NCBI RefSeq assembly: GCF_002742635.1
Contig: NZ_PEGF01000002.1
Span: forward strand, 1,612,001 to 1,676,000
Direction: 5' to 3'
DNA length: 64,000 nucleotides
DNA from: Caulobacter sp. X
GTDB lineage: Bacteria; Pseudomonadota; Alphaproteobacteria; Caulobacterales; Caulobacteraceae
Shown here: piece by piece, positions 54,236-62,593 of the stretch
Layout: each line of letters opens with the position of its first letter
Numbering within the stretch: position 1 is the stretch's first letter
Program-made: the position numbers and the translations under genes
Notes under the pieces: model-generated
The model's database searches: none
What the model saw: only the letters and a program-made list of their open reading frames with translations
What the model was told of the DNA's origin: nothing

Positions 54236-55489
54236 ATGGGTGCGTTGGATAGACTTGGTCGACGGGGCTTTCTGGCCGGCGTCGCCGCGAGCGCGGTCGC
54301 CACGGGCGGTCAGGCTTGGGCGCGCCAGGCGCCTCTGAAGAAGCTGACCGACGGTCTGGCCATGATCGGGCCCGCCGAACGGCAGGCCCGTCTCGTGCGC
54401 GCCCAGGCGCTGATGGCGCAGCTGGGTCTTTCGGCCGTGATCACCGAGGCCGGCTCGTCGATGGACTATTTCACCGGCGCCCAATGGAGCCGTAGCGAGC
54501 GGCCGACCTTGGCGATCCTCCCCCGCGAGGGGCAGGTCGGCATGGTGATGCCGAAGTTCGAGGAAGGCTCGATCCGCCAGAGCCTGTCGGTCCCCGCCGA
54601 GGTGCGCACCTGGGAGGAGGACGAGAGCCCTTACGCCATCGCCGCCGGCCTGCTGGCGGACCGCAAGCTGGCCAAGGGCAAGATCGGCGTCGAGGAGACG
54701 ATCCGGGACTTTATCGTCCAGGGCCTGGCCGGGGCCTTGCCGGACGCCCAGATCGTCCCGGGCGCGGCGGTGTTCCGCGGCTGCCGGATGATCAAGACCC
54801 CGGCCGAGATCGCCCTGATGCAGGCCGCGTCCGACATCACCGTCGCGGCGCTGCGCCACACGCACGCCAATGTGCGGGCCGGCATGGGGCCGCGCGACAT
54901 CGCCGCCTTGATGGCCGAGCGGACGACGGCGCTGGGCGGACGGGTCAGCTTCAACCTGATCCTGATCGGCGAGGCCAGCGCCTATCCGCACGGCTCGCGC
55001 CAGCCGCAGGTGCTGAGCGAAGGCCAGGTCGTGCTGATGGATTGCGGCTGCAATGTCGGCGGCTATGAGTCGGACATCTCGCGCACCTTCGTGTTCGGCG
55101 AACCCACCGCCCGCCAGCGCAAGGTGTGGACCGACGTCCAGCGCGGCCAGCAGGTCGCCTTCGAGGCCGCCCAGATCGGCGTCGAGGCCGGGTCGGTCGA
55201 TCGCGCGGTTCGGGCCTATTACGAGAGCCTGGGCTGGGGGCCGCGCTACAAGCTGCCGGGCCTGTCGCACCGGACTGGCCACGGCATCGGCATGGACGGA
55301 CACGAGCCGGTCAACTTCGTGATGTCGGAGACCACGAAGCTGGCGCCGGGCATGTGCTTTTCGGACGAGCCAGGCATCTACATCCCTGGCGAATTCGGCG
55401 TCCGGCTGGAGGACTGCATCTACCTGACCCAGCAGGGGCCGCGCTGGTTCAGCCAGCCGCCGCCGTCGCTGGACAAGCCGATGGGCTGA
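54236..55489 (+). CDS. M24-family aminopeptidase (Xaa-Pro type), exported
   Basis: This 417-residue metallopeptidase has a twin-arginine-like signal (GRRGFLAGVAASAVATGG, residues 8-25), then an N-terminal creatinase-type domain and a C-terminal pita-bread domain. Metal ligands are visible in VVLMDCGCNVGGYESDISRT (two Asp), GLSHRTGHGIGMDGHEPVNF (His), FSDEPGIYIPGEFGVRLED (Glu, Glu). These match Xaa-Pro dipeptidase/aminopeptidase proteins. ATG 54236 is chosen for the signal peptide. It is divergent from the halogenase with 172 bases between starts, and convergent with the PQQ-type dehydrogenase. Confidence 0.9.
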   Translation: MGALDRLGRRGFLAGVAASAVATGGQAWARQAPLKKLTDGLAMIGPAERQARLVRAQALMAQLGLSAVITEAGSSMDYFTGAQWSRSERPTLAILPREGQVGMVMPKFEEGSIRQSLSVPAEVRTWEEDESPYAIAAGLLADRKLAKGKIGVEETIRDFIVQGLAGALPDAQIVPGAAVFRGCRMIKTPAEIALMQAASDITVAALRHTHANVRAGMGPRDIAALMAERTTALGGRVSFNLILIGEASAYPHGSRQPQVLSEGQVVLMDCGCNVGGYESDISRTFVFGEPTARQRKVWTDVQRGQQVAFEAAQIGVEAGSVDRAVRAYYESLGWGPRYKLPGLSHRTGHGIGMDGHEPVNFVMSETTKLAPGMCFSDEPGIYIPGEFGVRLEDCIYLTQQGPRWFSQPPPSLDKPMG

Positions 55490-55499
55490 GGCGCGGCGC

Positions 55500-56726
55500 C
55501 TACGGCTTCGGCGTGATGCGGATCACCTTGCCGTCGTCGTCATCGGTCACGACGTAGATCGCGCCGTCGGGGCCAACCTTCACGTCGCGGACGCGGCCGC
55601 CGATGTCGGTGAACAGGCGCTCTTCGCCGACGACCTTGCCGTCCTTGAGGACCAGGCGATCGACGTGCTGCTCCCGCAGCGAACCGATCAGAAGGCTGCC
55701 CTTCAAGGCGGGGAACAGGTTCGCTTCGTAGAAGGTCATGCCCGAGGGGGCGATGACAGGATCCCAGTAGTAGACCGGCTGTTCGAAGCCGTCCTTCTGG
55801 GTGATCCCGTCGCCGATCGGCTTGCCGGAATATTCCTCGCCATAGGTGATCACGGCCCAGCCGTAGTTCTTGCCAGGCTCGGGATGGTTCAGCTCGTCGC
55901 CGCCGCGCGCGCCGTGCTCGACGGTCCAGAGGCGGCCCATGGGATCGAGGGCGGCGGCCTGGATGTTGCGGTGGCCCAGCGACCAGATCTCCGGCTTGGC
56001 CCCCGGCGTCTTCACGAACGGGTTGTCGGCGGGGATCGAGCCGTCGGCGTTGATGCGGATGACCTTGCCCAGGGTGGCGTCCAGGTTCTGGGCCTGGACG
56101 CGGCCCGGCAGGATCGAGCGCTCGCCGGTGGTGATGAACAGCTTGCCGTCGCGGGCGAAGACAAGACGGCCGCCAAAGTGCAGGGCGCTGTCCATCTTCG
56201 GCGCCTGGCGCCAGATGACCTGGACGTTCTCAAGCTTCGGCGCGGCGCCAAGGACCAGCTTGCCGCGCGCCACGGCCGTGCCGTTCACGCCGCCTTCGGC
56301 CTCGGCGTAGCTCCAGTAGACGAGGTTATTGGTCGCGTAGGCGGGGTCCAGCGCCACGTCCAACAGGCCGCCCTGGCCCGATGCGAACACCGCCGGCAGG
56401 CCGGCGACGGCGGGCGATAGCTTGCCGTCCTTGGAGAGCACCCGCAGGCGGCCCGCGCGCTCGGTGACCAGCAGCTCGCCCGACGGCAGGAAGGTCATGC
56501 CCCACGGGTGATCCAGGCCGCTCGCCAGCACCTGGTACTGGCCGATGACGCCCGAGCTCAGGCCCGGCGCGCGGGTCTGGTTCGGGAAGGCCGGCTTCTG
56601 CTCGGGCGCATTGGGCGGCCGAGTCTCGACCGGCGCGCCGGCTTGGCCGGGCTGAGCGGGCGCGGGGCCGCAGGCGACGAGCGCGACGGCGAGGGCGGCG
56701 GAGGCGGTGAGCAGGGATGAGCGCAT
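55500..56726 (-). CDS. PQQ-dependent sugar dehydrogenase-like lipoprotein
   Basis: This 408-residue protein has a lipoprotein-like signal ([20 protein letters not shown], lipobox VALVAC) and the beta-propeller fold of soluble aldose sugar dehydrogenases (YliI/Asd-like). It contains [33 protein letters not shown], the [19 protein letters not shown] stretch with the catalytic His region, and [19 protein letters not shown] sequence ([12 protein letters not shown]). PQQ binding is inferred. It may oxidise sugars in the periplasm. It faces the M24 gene tail to tail; the Gfo/Idh gene lies behind it on the same strand. Confidence 0.87.
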   Translation of the reverse strand: MRSSLLTASAALAVALVACGPAPAQPGQAGAPVETRPPNAPEQKPAFPNQTRAPGLSSGVIGQYQVLASGLDHPWGMTFLPSGELLVTERAGRLRVLSKDGKLSPAVAGLPAVFASGQGGLLDVALDPAYATNNLVYWSYAEAEGGVNGTAVARGKLVLGAAPKLENVQVIWRQAPKMDSALHFGGRLVFARDGKLFITTGERSILPGRVQAQNLDATLGKVIRINADGSIPADNPFVKTPGAKPEIWSLGHRNIQAAALDPMGRLWTVEHGARGGDELNHPEPGKNYGWAVITYGEEYSGKPIGDGITQKDGFEQPVYYWDPVIAPSGMTFYEANLFPALKGSLLIGSLREQHVDRLVLKDGKVVGEERLFTDIGGRVRDVKVGPDGAIYVVTDDDDGKVIRITPKP

Positions 56727-56788
56727 GACGGGAGCTTAGGATGGTTTCGGGGCAGGGGGCTAGGCGGTTGAGGTTTTAGGAAGCTCGC

Positions 56789-57832
56789 TCACAACGCCAC
56801 CTCCCGCCGCGCGTCGCTCGCCGTCCGCGCCAGCTCCAGCAGCTCCATCACCCGCAGCGCCTCGTCCAGCGGCACGGGAGGGCGCGCGCCCACAACGATG
56901 GCTTCGCGGACCCCGGCGTAGAAGGCGCGGTAGTCGGCGGGCTCGGGGCTGACGTCGGCGCGGACGGGGGCATCGTCCTCGACGGTGGTCAGCACGCCGT
57001 GGCGGGTGTCGCGGCCATAGCTGGGCGCGCCGGGGACCATGCCGGCCTTCAGCTGGGCCTCCTGCGGGTCGAGGCCGTGCTTGACGAAGCTGCCGCCGGT
57101 CCCGTGGACGGCCAGGCGGAGGTCGCTGGCGGCGGTCAGCAGGCTGCCGTGCAGAATGACGCGCAGGGTCGGATAGCGCAGGACCACGTGGAAGTAGTCG
57201 TCGGCCTCCGCGCCAGGGCGCTGGACGCCGATGTCGGCCGAAACCGCCAGCGGTTCGCCGAACAGCAGAAGGGCCTGGTCCAGCAGGTGCGGCCCCAGGT
57301 CCATCCAGGCGCCGGCGCCCGGACCGGCCCGCTCGCGCCAGCGGTCGCGGACCACGGGGCGGAAGCGGTCGAAGTGGCTCTCGTACTGGACGATCTCGCC
57401 CAGAACGCCGTCGCGGATCAGCCGTTGAAGGGTCAGGAAATCGCTGTCCCAGCGGCGATTGTGGAACACCGTCAGCCGGGTTCCCGCGCGCTGGGCCGCG
57501 TCGGCCATCATGCGGGCCTCGGCGGCGGTCAGGGCGAAGGGTTTGTCGACGACGACATGCTTGCCGGCTTCCAGCGCCGCGATCGCTTGCGGGGCGTGCA
57601 GGGCGTTGGGCGTGGCGATGACCACGAGCTCGATCGCGGGATCGGCGAGGGCGGCGTCCAGATCGGCGACGACGCGGACGTCCGGATGGTCGGCGGCGAC
57701 CTTGGCCGGATCGCTGGAGACCACGGTCGCCAGCTTGAGCCCCGGCGTGGCGGCGATCAGCGGGGCGTGGAAGGTCTTGCCGACATAGCCGAAGCCGACC
57801 AGGGCGACGTTCAGGATGCGAGAGTGGGGCAT
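56789..57832 (-). CDS. Gfo/Idh/MocA-family oxidoreductase
   Basis: This 347-residue protein has an N-terminal Rossmann domain (NVALVGFGYVGKTFHAPLIA, residues 8-27) with the conserved EKP-type stretch as GKHVVVDKPFALTAAEA (about 89-105), and a C-terminal alpha/beta domain including FHNRRWDSDFLTLQRLI and WMDLGPHLLDQALLLFG, where the catalytic His is expected. Members oxidise or isomerise sugars and inositols with NAD(P). The substrate is not known. ATG 57832 is the natural start. A strong terminator at 57850-57876 separates it from the exuT unit upstream, so it is probably transcribed independently. Confidence 0.9.
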   Translation of the reverse strand: MPHSRILNVALVGFGYVGKTFHAPLIAATPGLKLATVVSSDPAKVAADHPDVRVVADLDAALADPAIELVVIATPNALHAPQAIAALEAGKHVVVDKPFALTAAEARMMADAAQRAGTRLTVFHNRRWDSDFLTLQRLIRDGVLGEIVQYESHFDRFRPVVRDRWRERAGPGAGAWMDLGPHLLDQALLLFGEPLAVSADIGVQRPGAEADDYFHVVLRYPTLRVILHGSLLTAASDLRLAVHGTGGSFVKHGLDPQEAQLKAGMVPGAPSYGRDTRHGVLTTVEDDAPVRADVSPEPADYRAFYAGVREAIVVGARPPVPLDEALRVMELLELARTASDARREVAL

Positions 57833-57845
57833 GGCGAAGCTGTAA

Positions 57846-57876
57846 ACGAAAAGGGCCGGGGATTGCTCCCCGGCCC
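57846..57876 (-). terminator. Intrinsic terminator of the hydratase-exuT unit
   Basis: On the minus strand GGGCCGGGG and CCCCGGCCC (57868-57876 and 57853-57861) form a 9-base stem with a six-base loop, followed by TTTTCGTTT. This is a good rho-independent terminator located 27 bases after exuT. Confidence 0.85.
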
Positions 57877-57903
57877 GGATCGCGATCGCGTGAAGCGCGG
57901 TGG

Positions 57904-59178
57904 TTAGATCTTCACCGGCTCCATCTTGGGCGTCAGCAGGTGCACCACCAGCAGGGCGATCAGATAGGCGCTGCCGGCGACCAGGAAGATCGGGGCGTAG
58001 GTGCCGATGCTGTCCAGCACCTTGCCGATGTACTTGGAGAACACCATGCCGCCGAACGCGCCCAGCATGCCGCCGATGCCGACGACCGAACCGACCGCGC
58101 CGCGCGGGAAGACGTCCGAGGGCAGGGTGTAGAGGTTGGCCGAGAAGCCCTGGTGGGCCGCGGTGGCGACGCCGATGATCAGAACGGCCAGCCAGACCGA
58201 GCTGGCGTACGAGGCGAAGATCACCGGCACGGCCAGCAGGGCGCAGACCAGCATGGTCAGCTTCCGGGCCTTGTTGATGGTCGCGCCGTTCTTCATCAGG
58301 GTCGAGGACATCCAGCCGCCGGCCACGCTGCCGACGTCCGACAGCAGGTAGATGGCGATCAGCGGCGGGCCGAAGGTCTTGAGATCCAGGCCATAGCGCT
58401 TGCCCAGGAAGTCCGGCAGCCAGAACAGGAACATCCACCAGATCGGGTCGATCAGGAACTTGCCCAGGGCGTAGGCCCAGGTCTCGCGCTTGGTCAGCAG
58501 CTTGGTCCAGGCGATCTTCTCGACCGGGTCGGCGGGGTCCTGCTCGATATAGGCCAGCTCGCCGGCGGACAGGCCCTTGGCCTCGCGCGGGCGGCGGTAG
58601 ACGATCAACCAGATCGGCAGCCAGACCAGGCCCGCGACGCCGGTGACGATGAAGGCCATCTGCCAGCCGAAGGCCAGCACGATGCCCGGCACGACCAGCG
58701 GGGTGACGATGGCGCCGATATTGGTGCCGGCGTTGAACAGGCCCGTGGCGAAGGCGCGCTCCTTCTTGGGGAACCACTCGGCCACGGCCTTGATGCCGCC
58801 CGGGAAGCCGCCGGCTTCGCCGATCCCTAGGCCCATGCGCGCGGCGATGAAGCCGGTGATGTGGCTGGCGCCGGCGTGGGCGATGTGGGCGACCTGCCAG
58901 ATCAGGAAGGCGATGCCGAAGCCCCAGCGGGCCCCGATCTTGTCCATGATCTTGCCCCACGCCAGGTAGGCGATGGCGTAGGCCAGCTGGAAGTAGAAGA
59001 CGAGGTCGGCGTAGTGGGTCTCGTCCCAGCCGAATTCCTTGGAGAGGTCCGCCTTCAAAAGGCCGATCGTCTGGCGATCGACGTAGTTGATCACCATCGC
59101 CGCGAACAGCAGGCTGACGACGATCCAGCGATAGCGACCGATCTTCTCGGATGGCTCGGGCGGCTTCGAAACGTCCAT
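57904..59178 (-). CDS. exuT: Hexuronate transporter, ExuT-like MFS (ACS family)
   Basis: ExuT imports glucuronate and galacturonate with protons. The 424-residue protein of 12 helices belongs to the anion:cation symporter branch of the MFS: WIVVSLLFAAMVINYVDRQT near the start, AARMGLGIGEAGGFPGGIKA in helix 4, KKERAFATGLFNAGTNIGAI, and QGFSANLYTLPSDVFPRGAV in the second half. This signature and the genome context (uronate operator upstream) support hexuronate uptake. It follows a hydratase-like gene by 31 bases and ends before a strong terminator, so the two form one unit. Confidence 0.9.
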   Translation of the reverse strand: MDVSKPPEPSEKIGRYRWIVVSLLFAAMVINYVDRQTIGLLKADLSKEFGWDETHYADLVFYFQLAYAIAYLAWGKIMDKIGARWGFGIAFLIWQVAHIAHAGASHITGFIAARMGLGIGEAGGFPGGIKAVAEWFPKKERAFATGLFNAGTNIGAIVTPLVVPGIVLAFGWQMAFIVTGVAGLVWLPIWLIVYRRPREAKGLSAGELAYIEQDPADPVEKIAWTKLLTKRETWAYALGKFLIDPIWWMFLFWLPDFLGKRYGLDLKTFGPPLIAIYLLSDVGSVAGGWMSSTLMKNGATINKARKLTMLVCALLAVPVIFASYASSVWLAVLIIGVATAAHQGFSANLYTLPSDVFPRGAVGSVVGIGGMLGAFGGMVFSKYIGKVLDSIGTYAPIFLVAGSAYLIALLVVHLLTPKMEPVKI

Positions 59179-59209
59179 GAACCTTGGCCTTCCTTCCCTT
59201 AGTGTTCTT

Positions 59210-60034
59210 TTATTTCGCCGGGACGGCGACGCAGTCCACGGTTCCGAACGGGCCGAAATCCACGTGGGCCACGTCTCCCGCCACCACGTCGTGAATGCCC
59301 GTGGTCGCGCCGGTCGTGACGATCATGTCCTTCTTCAACGGCTTGCCGCGCGCGGCGACCGCGCCCAGCAGGAAGGCCAGGGCCGCCAGCGGCGAGCCCG
59401 GAATGGTCGCCGCGGTGGCCTTGCCCACCGACTTGCCGTTGATGAGGGTCTCGACGGGCATATCCTCCCAGGCGATGTCGCGCCAGTTGGAAATGGCCTG
59501 ACCAATGATCTGACCATCGTTGTTGCCGAAGTCCGAGGCCACGACCGTCGGGCCCAGGGCGTTGATGGTCTTCAGCGGGCTGCCGGCGATCTCGACGCCG
59601 ACCAGCAGCTCGCCCACGTACTCGGCGGCTTCCTCGGCGGTCCACTGGGTCTTGCCGGCCGGGGCGTCCTTGCCCAGGCGAATGATGAACTCGGCCTCGA
59701 CGGCGCAGAAGCCGCCTTCGATGGCGCGGAACCTGTTCGGCTGGCCGTCGGTGTTGGCCTGCTGGACCTTGGACTTGAAGATGCAGCCGGCCAGGCGCTC
59801 GGCGCCCAGGCGCTCGCGGTGCTGCGGCGGCACAAGGCCCACCTTCCAGCCGACCAGCTCGTCGGGCCAAAGATCGATGGCGATGTCCTGAACCGCGTAG
59901 CCGTCGGCCATGGTCGCGGGAATCACGCCGCCCGGATAGCCGGGGACGCAAACACCTTCCTGGCGAGCCTTGACGAACTGGGGAGCAATGGCCTCGGGCG
60001 CGAACGCCTCGCTATGGGCCTCAGAAACGGTCAC
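59210..60034 (-). CDS. 2-keto-4-pentenoate hydratase/FAH-like family protein
   Basis: This 274-residue protein belongs to the fumarylacetoacetate hydrolase/2-keto-4-pentenoate hydratase (MhpD-like) family. It contains MADGYAVQDIAIDLWPDELV, GWKVGLVPPQHRERLGA, and a metal-binding stretch GGFCAVEAEFIIRLGKD, later PGSPLAALAFLLGAVAARG and TTGATTGIHDVVAGDVAHVD. GTG 60034 follows GGGAGGA. Its pairing with exuT and a uronate-type operator suggests a role on a 2-keto acid from uronate or a related aldaric acid. No precise reaction can be assigned; a hydratase or decarboxylase is possible. Confidence 0.87.
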   Translation of the reverse strand: MTVSEAHSEAFAPEAIAPQFVKARQEGVCVPGYPGGVIPATMADGYAVQDIAIDLWPDELVGWKVGLVPPQHRERLGAERLAGCIFKSKVQQANTDGQPNRFRAIEGGFCAVEAEFIIRLGKDAPAGKTQWTAEEAAEYVGELLVGVEIAGSPLKTINALGPTVVASDFGNNDGQIIGQAISNWRDIAWEDMPVETLINGKSVGKATAATIPGSPLAALAFLLGAVAARGKPLKKDMIVTTGATTGIHDVVAGDVAHVDFGPFGTVDCVAVPAK

Positions 60035-60090
60035 GCCGCGGATCCTCCCTAGAATTCGGCTCAAGCCCGGCTTGGCGGGTTTGCCCGAGT

Positions 60091-60118
60091 CTCTAGTGGA
60101 AACCGGTGTCATTGACAA
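60091..60118 (-). promoter_or_regulatory. Predicted promoter of the hydratase-exuT unit
   Basis: On the minus strand TTGTCA (60113-60118) and CTAGAG (60091-60096) are separated by 16 bases. The LacI-type operator fills the spacer, which would give tight repression. The -10 is a modest match; the geometry is the main support. Confidence 0.45.
60097..60111. promoter_or_regulatory. LacI-type operator, site E (hydratase-exuT unit)
   Basis: TGGAAACCGGTGTCA differs from site A at a single position (TGGTAACCGGTGTCA). It is 63 bases before the GTG of the hydratase-like gene and 109 bases before the BlaI-type gene on the other side. It lies 21-24 kb from the LacI gene and its other sites. Confidence 0.65.
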
Positions 60119-60219
60119 TGAGGGGGTGAACCCGTCGCGGCGGGATTGTACGGGGTTCCGGCCGCTTGACACCAGCGACAGCGCGTATAGCGTCGCTGAG
60201 AATTACGGACGTAAGCGCC

Positions 60220-60585
60220 ATGCACATCACCGCCGCCGAAGCCCATGTCATGGAAGCGCTCTGGCGCCGCGCGCCCCTGTCGGCCGACGAGTTGGTCGCC
60301 GAGGTCGGCGGCGCGCAGAACTGGGGCGAAGCCACCGTCAAGACGCTGATCAACCGCCTGCTGAAGAAGAAGGCGATCAAGTCCGAGCGCGCCGAGGGCC
60401 GCCACGGCTACCGGCCGCTGGTCGACCGCAGCGCCTATGTCCAGGCCGAGAGCCAGGGCCTTCTGGACCGCCTGTTCGAGGGGCAGTTGGCCCCGCTGAT
60501 CAGCCACTTCGCCCAGCATCGCCCGCTGAAGGCGGACGAGGTGGCCAAGCTGAAGAAGCTGATCGAAGGGCTGGAAGAGCGCTAG
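60220..60585 (+). CDS. BlaI/MecI/CopY-family transcriptional regulator
   Basis: This 121-residue protein is a winged helix-turn-helix repressor of the BlaI/MecI/CopY family. It shows ITAAEAHVMEALWRRAPLSA (residues 3-22), the recognition region WGEATVKTLINRLLKKKAIK, then RAEGRHGYRPLVDRSAYVQA as wing and linker, and a C-terminal dimerisation helix. Family members are usually inactivated by a BlaR1-type M56 protease, but none is next to it here. ATG 60220 gives the standard N-terminus. The gene is divergent from the hydratase-exuT unit, with an ACCGGT operator in the shared gap. Confidence 0.9.
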   Translation: MHITAAEAHVMEALWRRAPLSADELVAEVGGAQNWGEATVKTLINRLLKKKAIKSERAEGRHGYRPLVDRSAYVQAESQGLLDRLFEGQLAPLISHFAQHRPLKADEVAKLKKLIEGLEER

Positions 60586-60590
60586 TCCTC

Positions 60591-61412
60591 CTACAGATAC
60601 GGCCCCCACATCATCATGATCGCGCCAAACACGCCCGCCGCCACATAGGCGGTCGAGGCGAGGATCAACGCGCCGACGGCCAGCTTCATCGCGGGCCTCG
60701 CGTCGCGTTCGGCCGCGAAGTACAGCTCCAGGATCGCCAGCGGGATGAGGTAGCTGCCGAACGCCAGCACGATGTCCGCCGGGCCGTCCATCCGTTTGGT
60801 CATGCCGATCGGTCGCCCGTTCACGACGATCCAGCCCATCAGGCCGACGCGCAGGAACCAGACGCCGCTGACCACCATGAACGTCCGCATCGCCCAGCGT
60901 CTATGCTGGTCGAAACGCCTCGCCAGGGCCGCGCGCCAGGCCAGGACGGCGAAGGCCAGGATCAGGGCGGCGTCCAGCAAGATGGCGACGGCGGAGATCG
61001 CCGAGAGATAGCTCCCGCGCGCGATCGTCATCCAGACGCCGCCCAGCGCCAGGAAGCAGGCGACGGCCAAAAAGACACGACCCGTCCATCGGTGCAGGGC
61101 GGGAGCGGCGCGCCGAAGGGCTGGGACAAGCTGGGCCAGGCCCGCCAGGGTCACCACCGCGGCCAACAGGACGTGGGCGGCGAACATCGCGTTGCCGGCG
61201 GCGTCGCCTTTCACGTAGCCGGTGATCAGCGGCTTGTCGTTCCAGGCGGCGAAGCTTCCGGACGCCGTCCGGGTCCCGTAGAACGCGACGATGAAATAGA
61301 TGAACGCGGCCTGGCCCAGCGCCGCGACGACGAACCAGAGCCGGGCCGCCCAACCCAGGACGCTTGCGGCGTCCAAGCTGTTTGCGCGCGCTGAAACTTC
61401 GGTGCTCGACAT
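60591..61412 (-). CDS. DUF2306 membrane protein
   Basis: This 273-residue protein has eight or so helices and matches DUF2306 proteins. Diagnostic regions are AALGQAAFIYFIVAFYGTRT near residue 30, AMFAAHVLLAAVVTLAGLAQ with PALHRWTGRVFLAVACFLAL, and RFDQHRRWAMRTFMVVSGVW. The conserved histidines in these helices suggest heme or metal binding in some relatives, but the function is unknown. It is convergent with the BlaI-type gene (five bases apart), and divergent from the AraC-type regulator, which is frequently paired with DUF2306 genes. Confidence 0.83.
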   Translation of the reverse strand: MSSTEVSARANSLDAASVLGWAARLWFVVAALGQAAFIYFIVAFYGTRTASGSFAAWNDKPLITGYVKGDAAGNAMFAAHVLLAAVVTLAGLAQLVPALRRAAPALHRWTGRVFLAVACFLALGGVWMTIARGSYLSAISAVAILLDAALILAFAVLAWRAALARRFDQHRRWAMRTFMVVSGVWFLRVGLMGWIVVNGRPIGMTKRMDGPADIVLAFGSYLIPLAILELYFAAERDARPAMKLAVGALILASTAYVAAGVFGAIMMMWGPYL

Positions 61413-61549
61413 GTGACCTCCTTCGACTCCGGCGACGCGCCGGTCGTCGCAGGTCGATGGGGCGGCGGGCGATCGGCCGTCTCGCCGATTTGGAAATCGG
61501 CCAAAGATTCCGGGTCCGCGCGCTGGACAGCGACGGGCTAAGCTGCGCG

Positions 61550-62593
61550 ATGATGCGACGCGAACCGGCTGAATGGCGCATGGACCTGACGCTCACCTCC
61601 TTGACCGCGGACACCGCCGCCAACGTCGCGCCGAAGCCGCCCGGACGGCTGCGCGCCCACTGGGCCCTGACCACCGTCTCGCTCGCCTGCTTCATCCTGG
61701 GCCAACTGCTTGGAACGCACGCCGGCGTCTGGACGACGCCGCTGGCCATCGGCGGCGCGGCCAGTTGCGGGTTTTCCTGGCTGTTCACGCGGGCGGTTTT
61801 CGATCCGGCGCCGCATGACGCCCGCTGGTCCCGGATCGTGGTGCTTGTCGTCTTCCTGACGGGCGTTGCGGTGGTCCTGGGCGATGGCCTGGCGACGCCG
61901 ATCCTGCGGGTGATCCAGAACACGCACGCGCTTGGTAGCTCGACGGTCCTGATGCTGACCTTCGTCGAACCCTTCACGGGCTACCGTCGCGACCTGCCGG
62001 GCGCCGAGAAGCGGTTCCGCATCGCCTTCGTCGCCGTCTACGCCGCGCTGATGGGCAGCTCCGTTCTGGCCGTCAATCAGCCCGGCGCGGGCGCGGCGGA
62101 CCGCGAGCTGGCCGAGCTGGTCAAGACGATCTGCGCATCGGCGGCCTTGCTGTTCTGCGGTGCGGCGGCGTGGTTCCGCGCCCGTCACCCCCTGACCGCG
62201 CCAGGCGCGCGACGAACGGCGCGGATAGGTCAGGGCGCCGAGGACGCCGACTTGGCCCGCCGCATCACATGGCTGCTTCGCGAGGAGGAGATCCACGCCG
62301 CGCCCAATCTGAAGGTCGCCGATCTGGCGCGCCGGCTGGGCGAGCCGGACTACAAGGTCACGCGCTGCATCACCGCGACCCTGGGATTCGCCAACTTCAA
62401 CCAGATGATCAACGCCCACCGGATCGCGCGCGCCCGGCGGATGCTGGCTGACCCGGCGCTGCGCGGCCGGCCGATCCTGTTGATCGCCCTGGATTGCGGC
62501 TTCGGCTCGATCGGGCCGTTCAACAGGGCGTTCAAGGCGGTGGTCGGCGTGACGCCGCGGGCGTTCCGCGGCGCCAGTCTGCTAGAGCCTTAG
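61550..62593 (+). CDS. AraC-family regulator with membrane-embedded N-terminal domain
   Basis: This protein of about 347 residues has five hydrophobic segments in its N-terminal half (for example SLACFILGQLLGTHAGVW, VVLVVFLTGVAVVLGDG, FVAVYAALMGSSVLAV, ASAALLFCGAAAWF) and an AraC helix-turn-helix domain in its last 105 residues: LKVADLARRLGEPDYKVTRC and ILLIALDCGFGSIGPFNRAF followed by GVTPRAFRG. Membrane-bound AraC regulators may sense envelope signals. Start choice is uncertain (61550 or 61580); no clear ribosome binding site is seen. It is divergent from DUF2306, which it may regulate. Confidence 0.85.
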   Translation: MMRREPAEWRMDLTLTSLTADTAANVAPKPPGRLRAHWALTTVSLACFILGQLLGTHAGVWTTPLAIGGAASCGFSWLFTRAVFDPAPHDARWSRIVVLVVFLTGVAVVLGDGLATPILRVIQNTHALGSSTVLMLTFVEPFTGYRRDLPGAEKRFRIAFVAVYAALMGSSVLAVNQPGAGAADRELAELVKTICASAALLFCGAAAWFRARHPLTAPGARRTARIGQGAEDADLARRITWLLREEEIHAAPNLKVADLARRLGEPDYKVTRCITATLGFANFNQMINAHRIARARRMLADPALRGRPILLIALDCGFGSIGPFNRAFKAVVGVTPRAFRGASLLEP

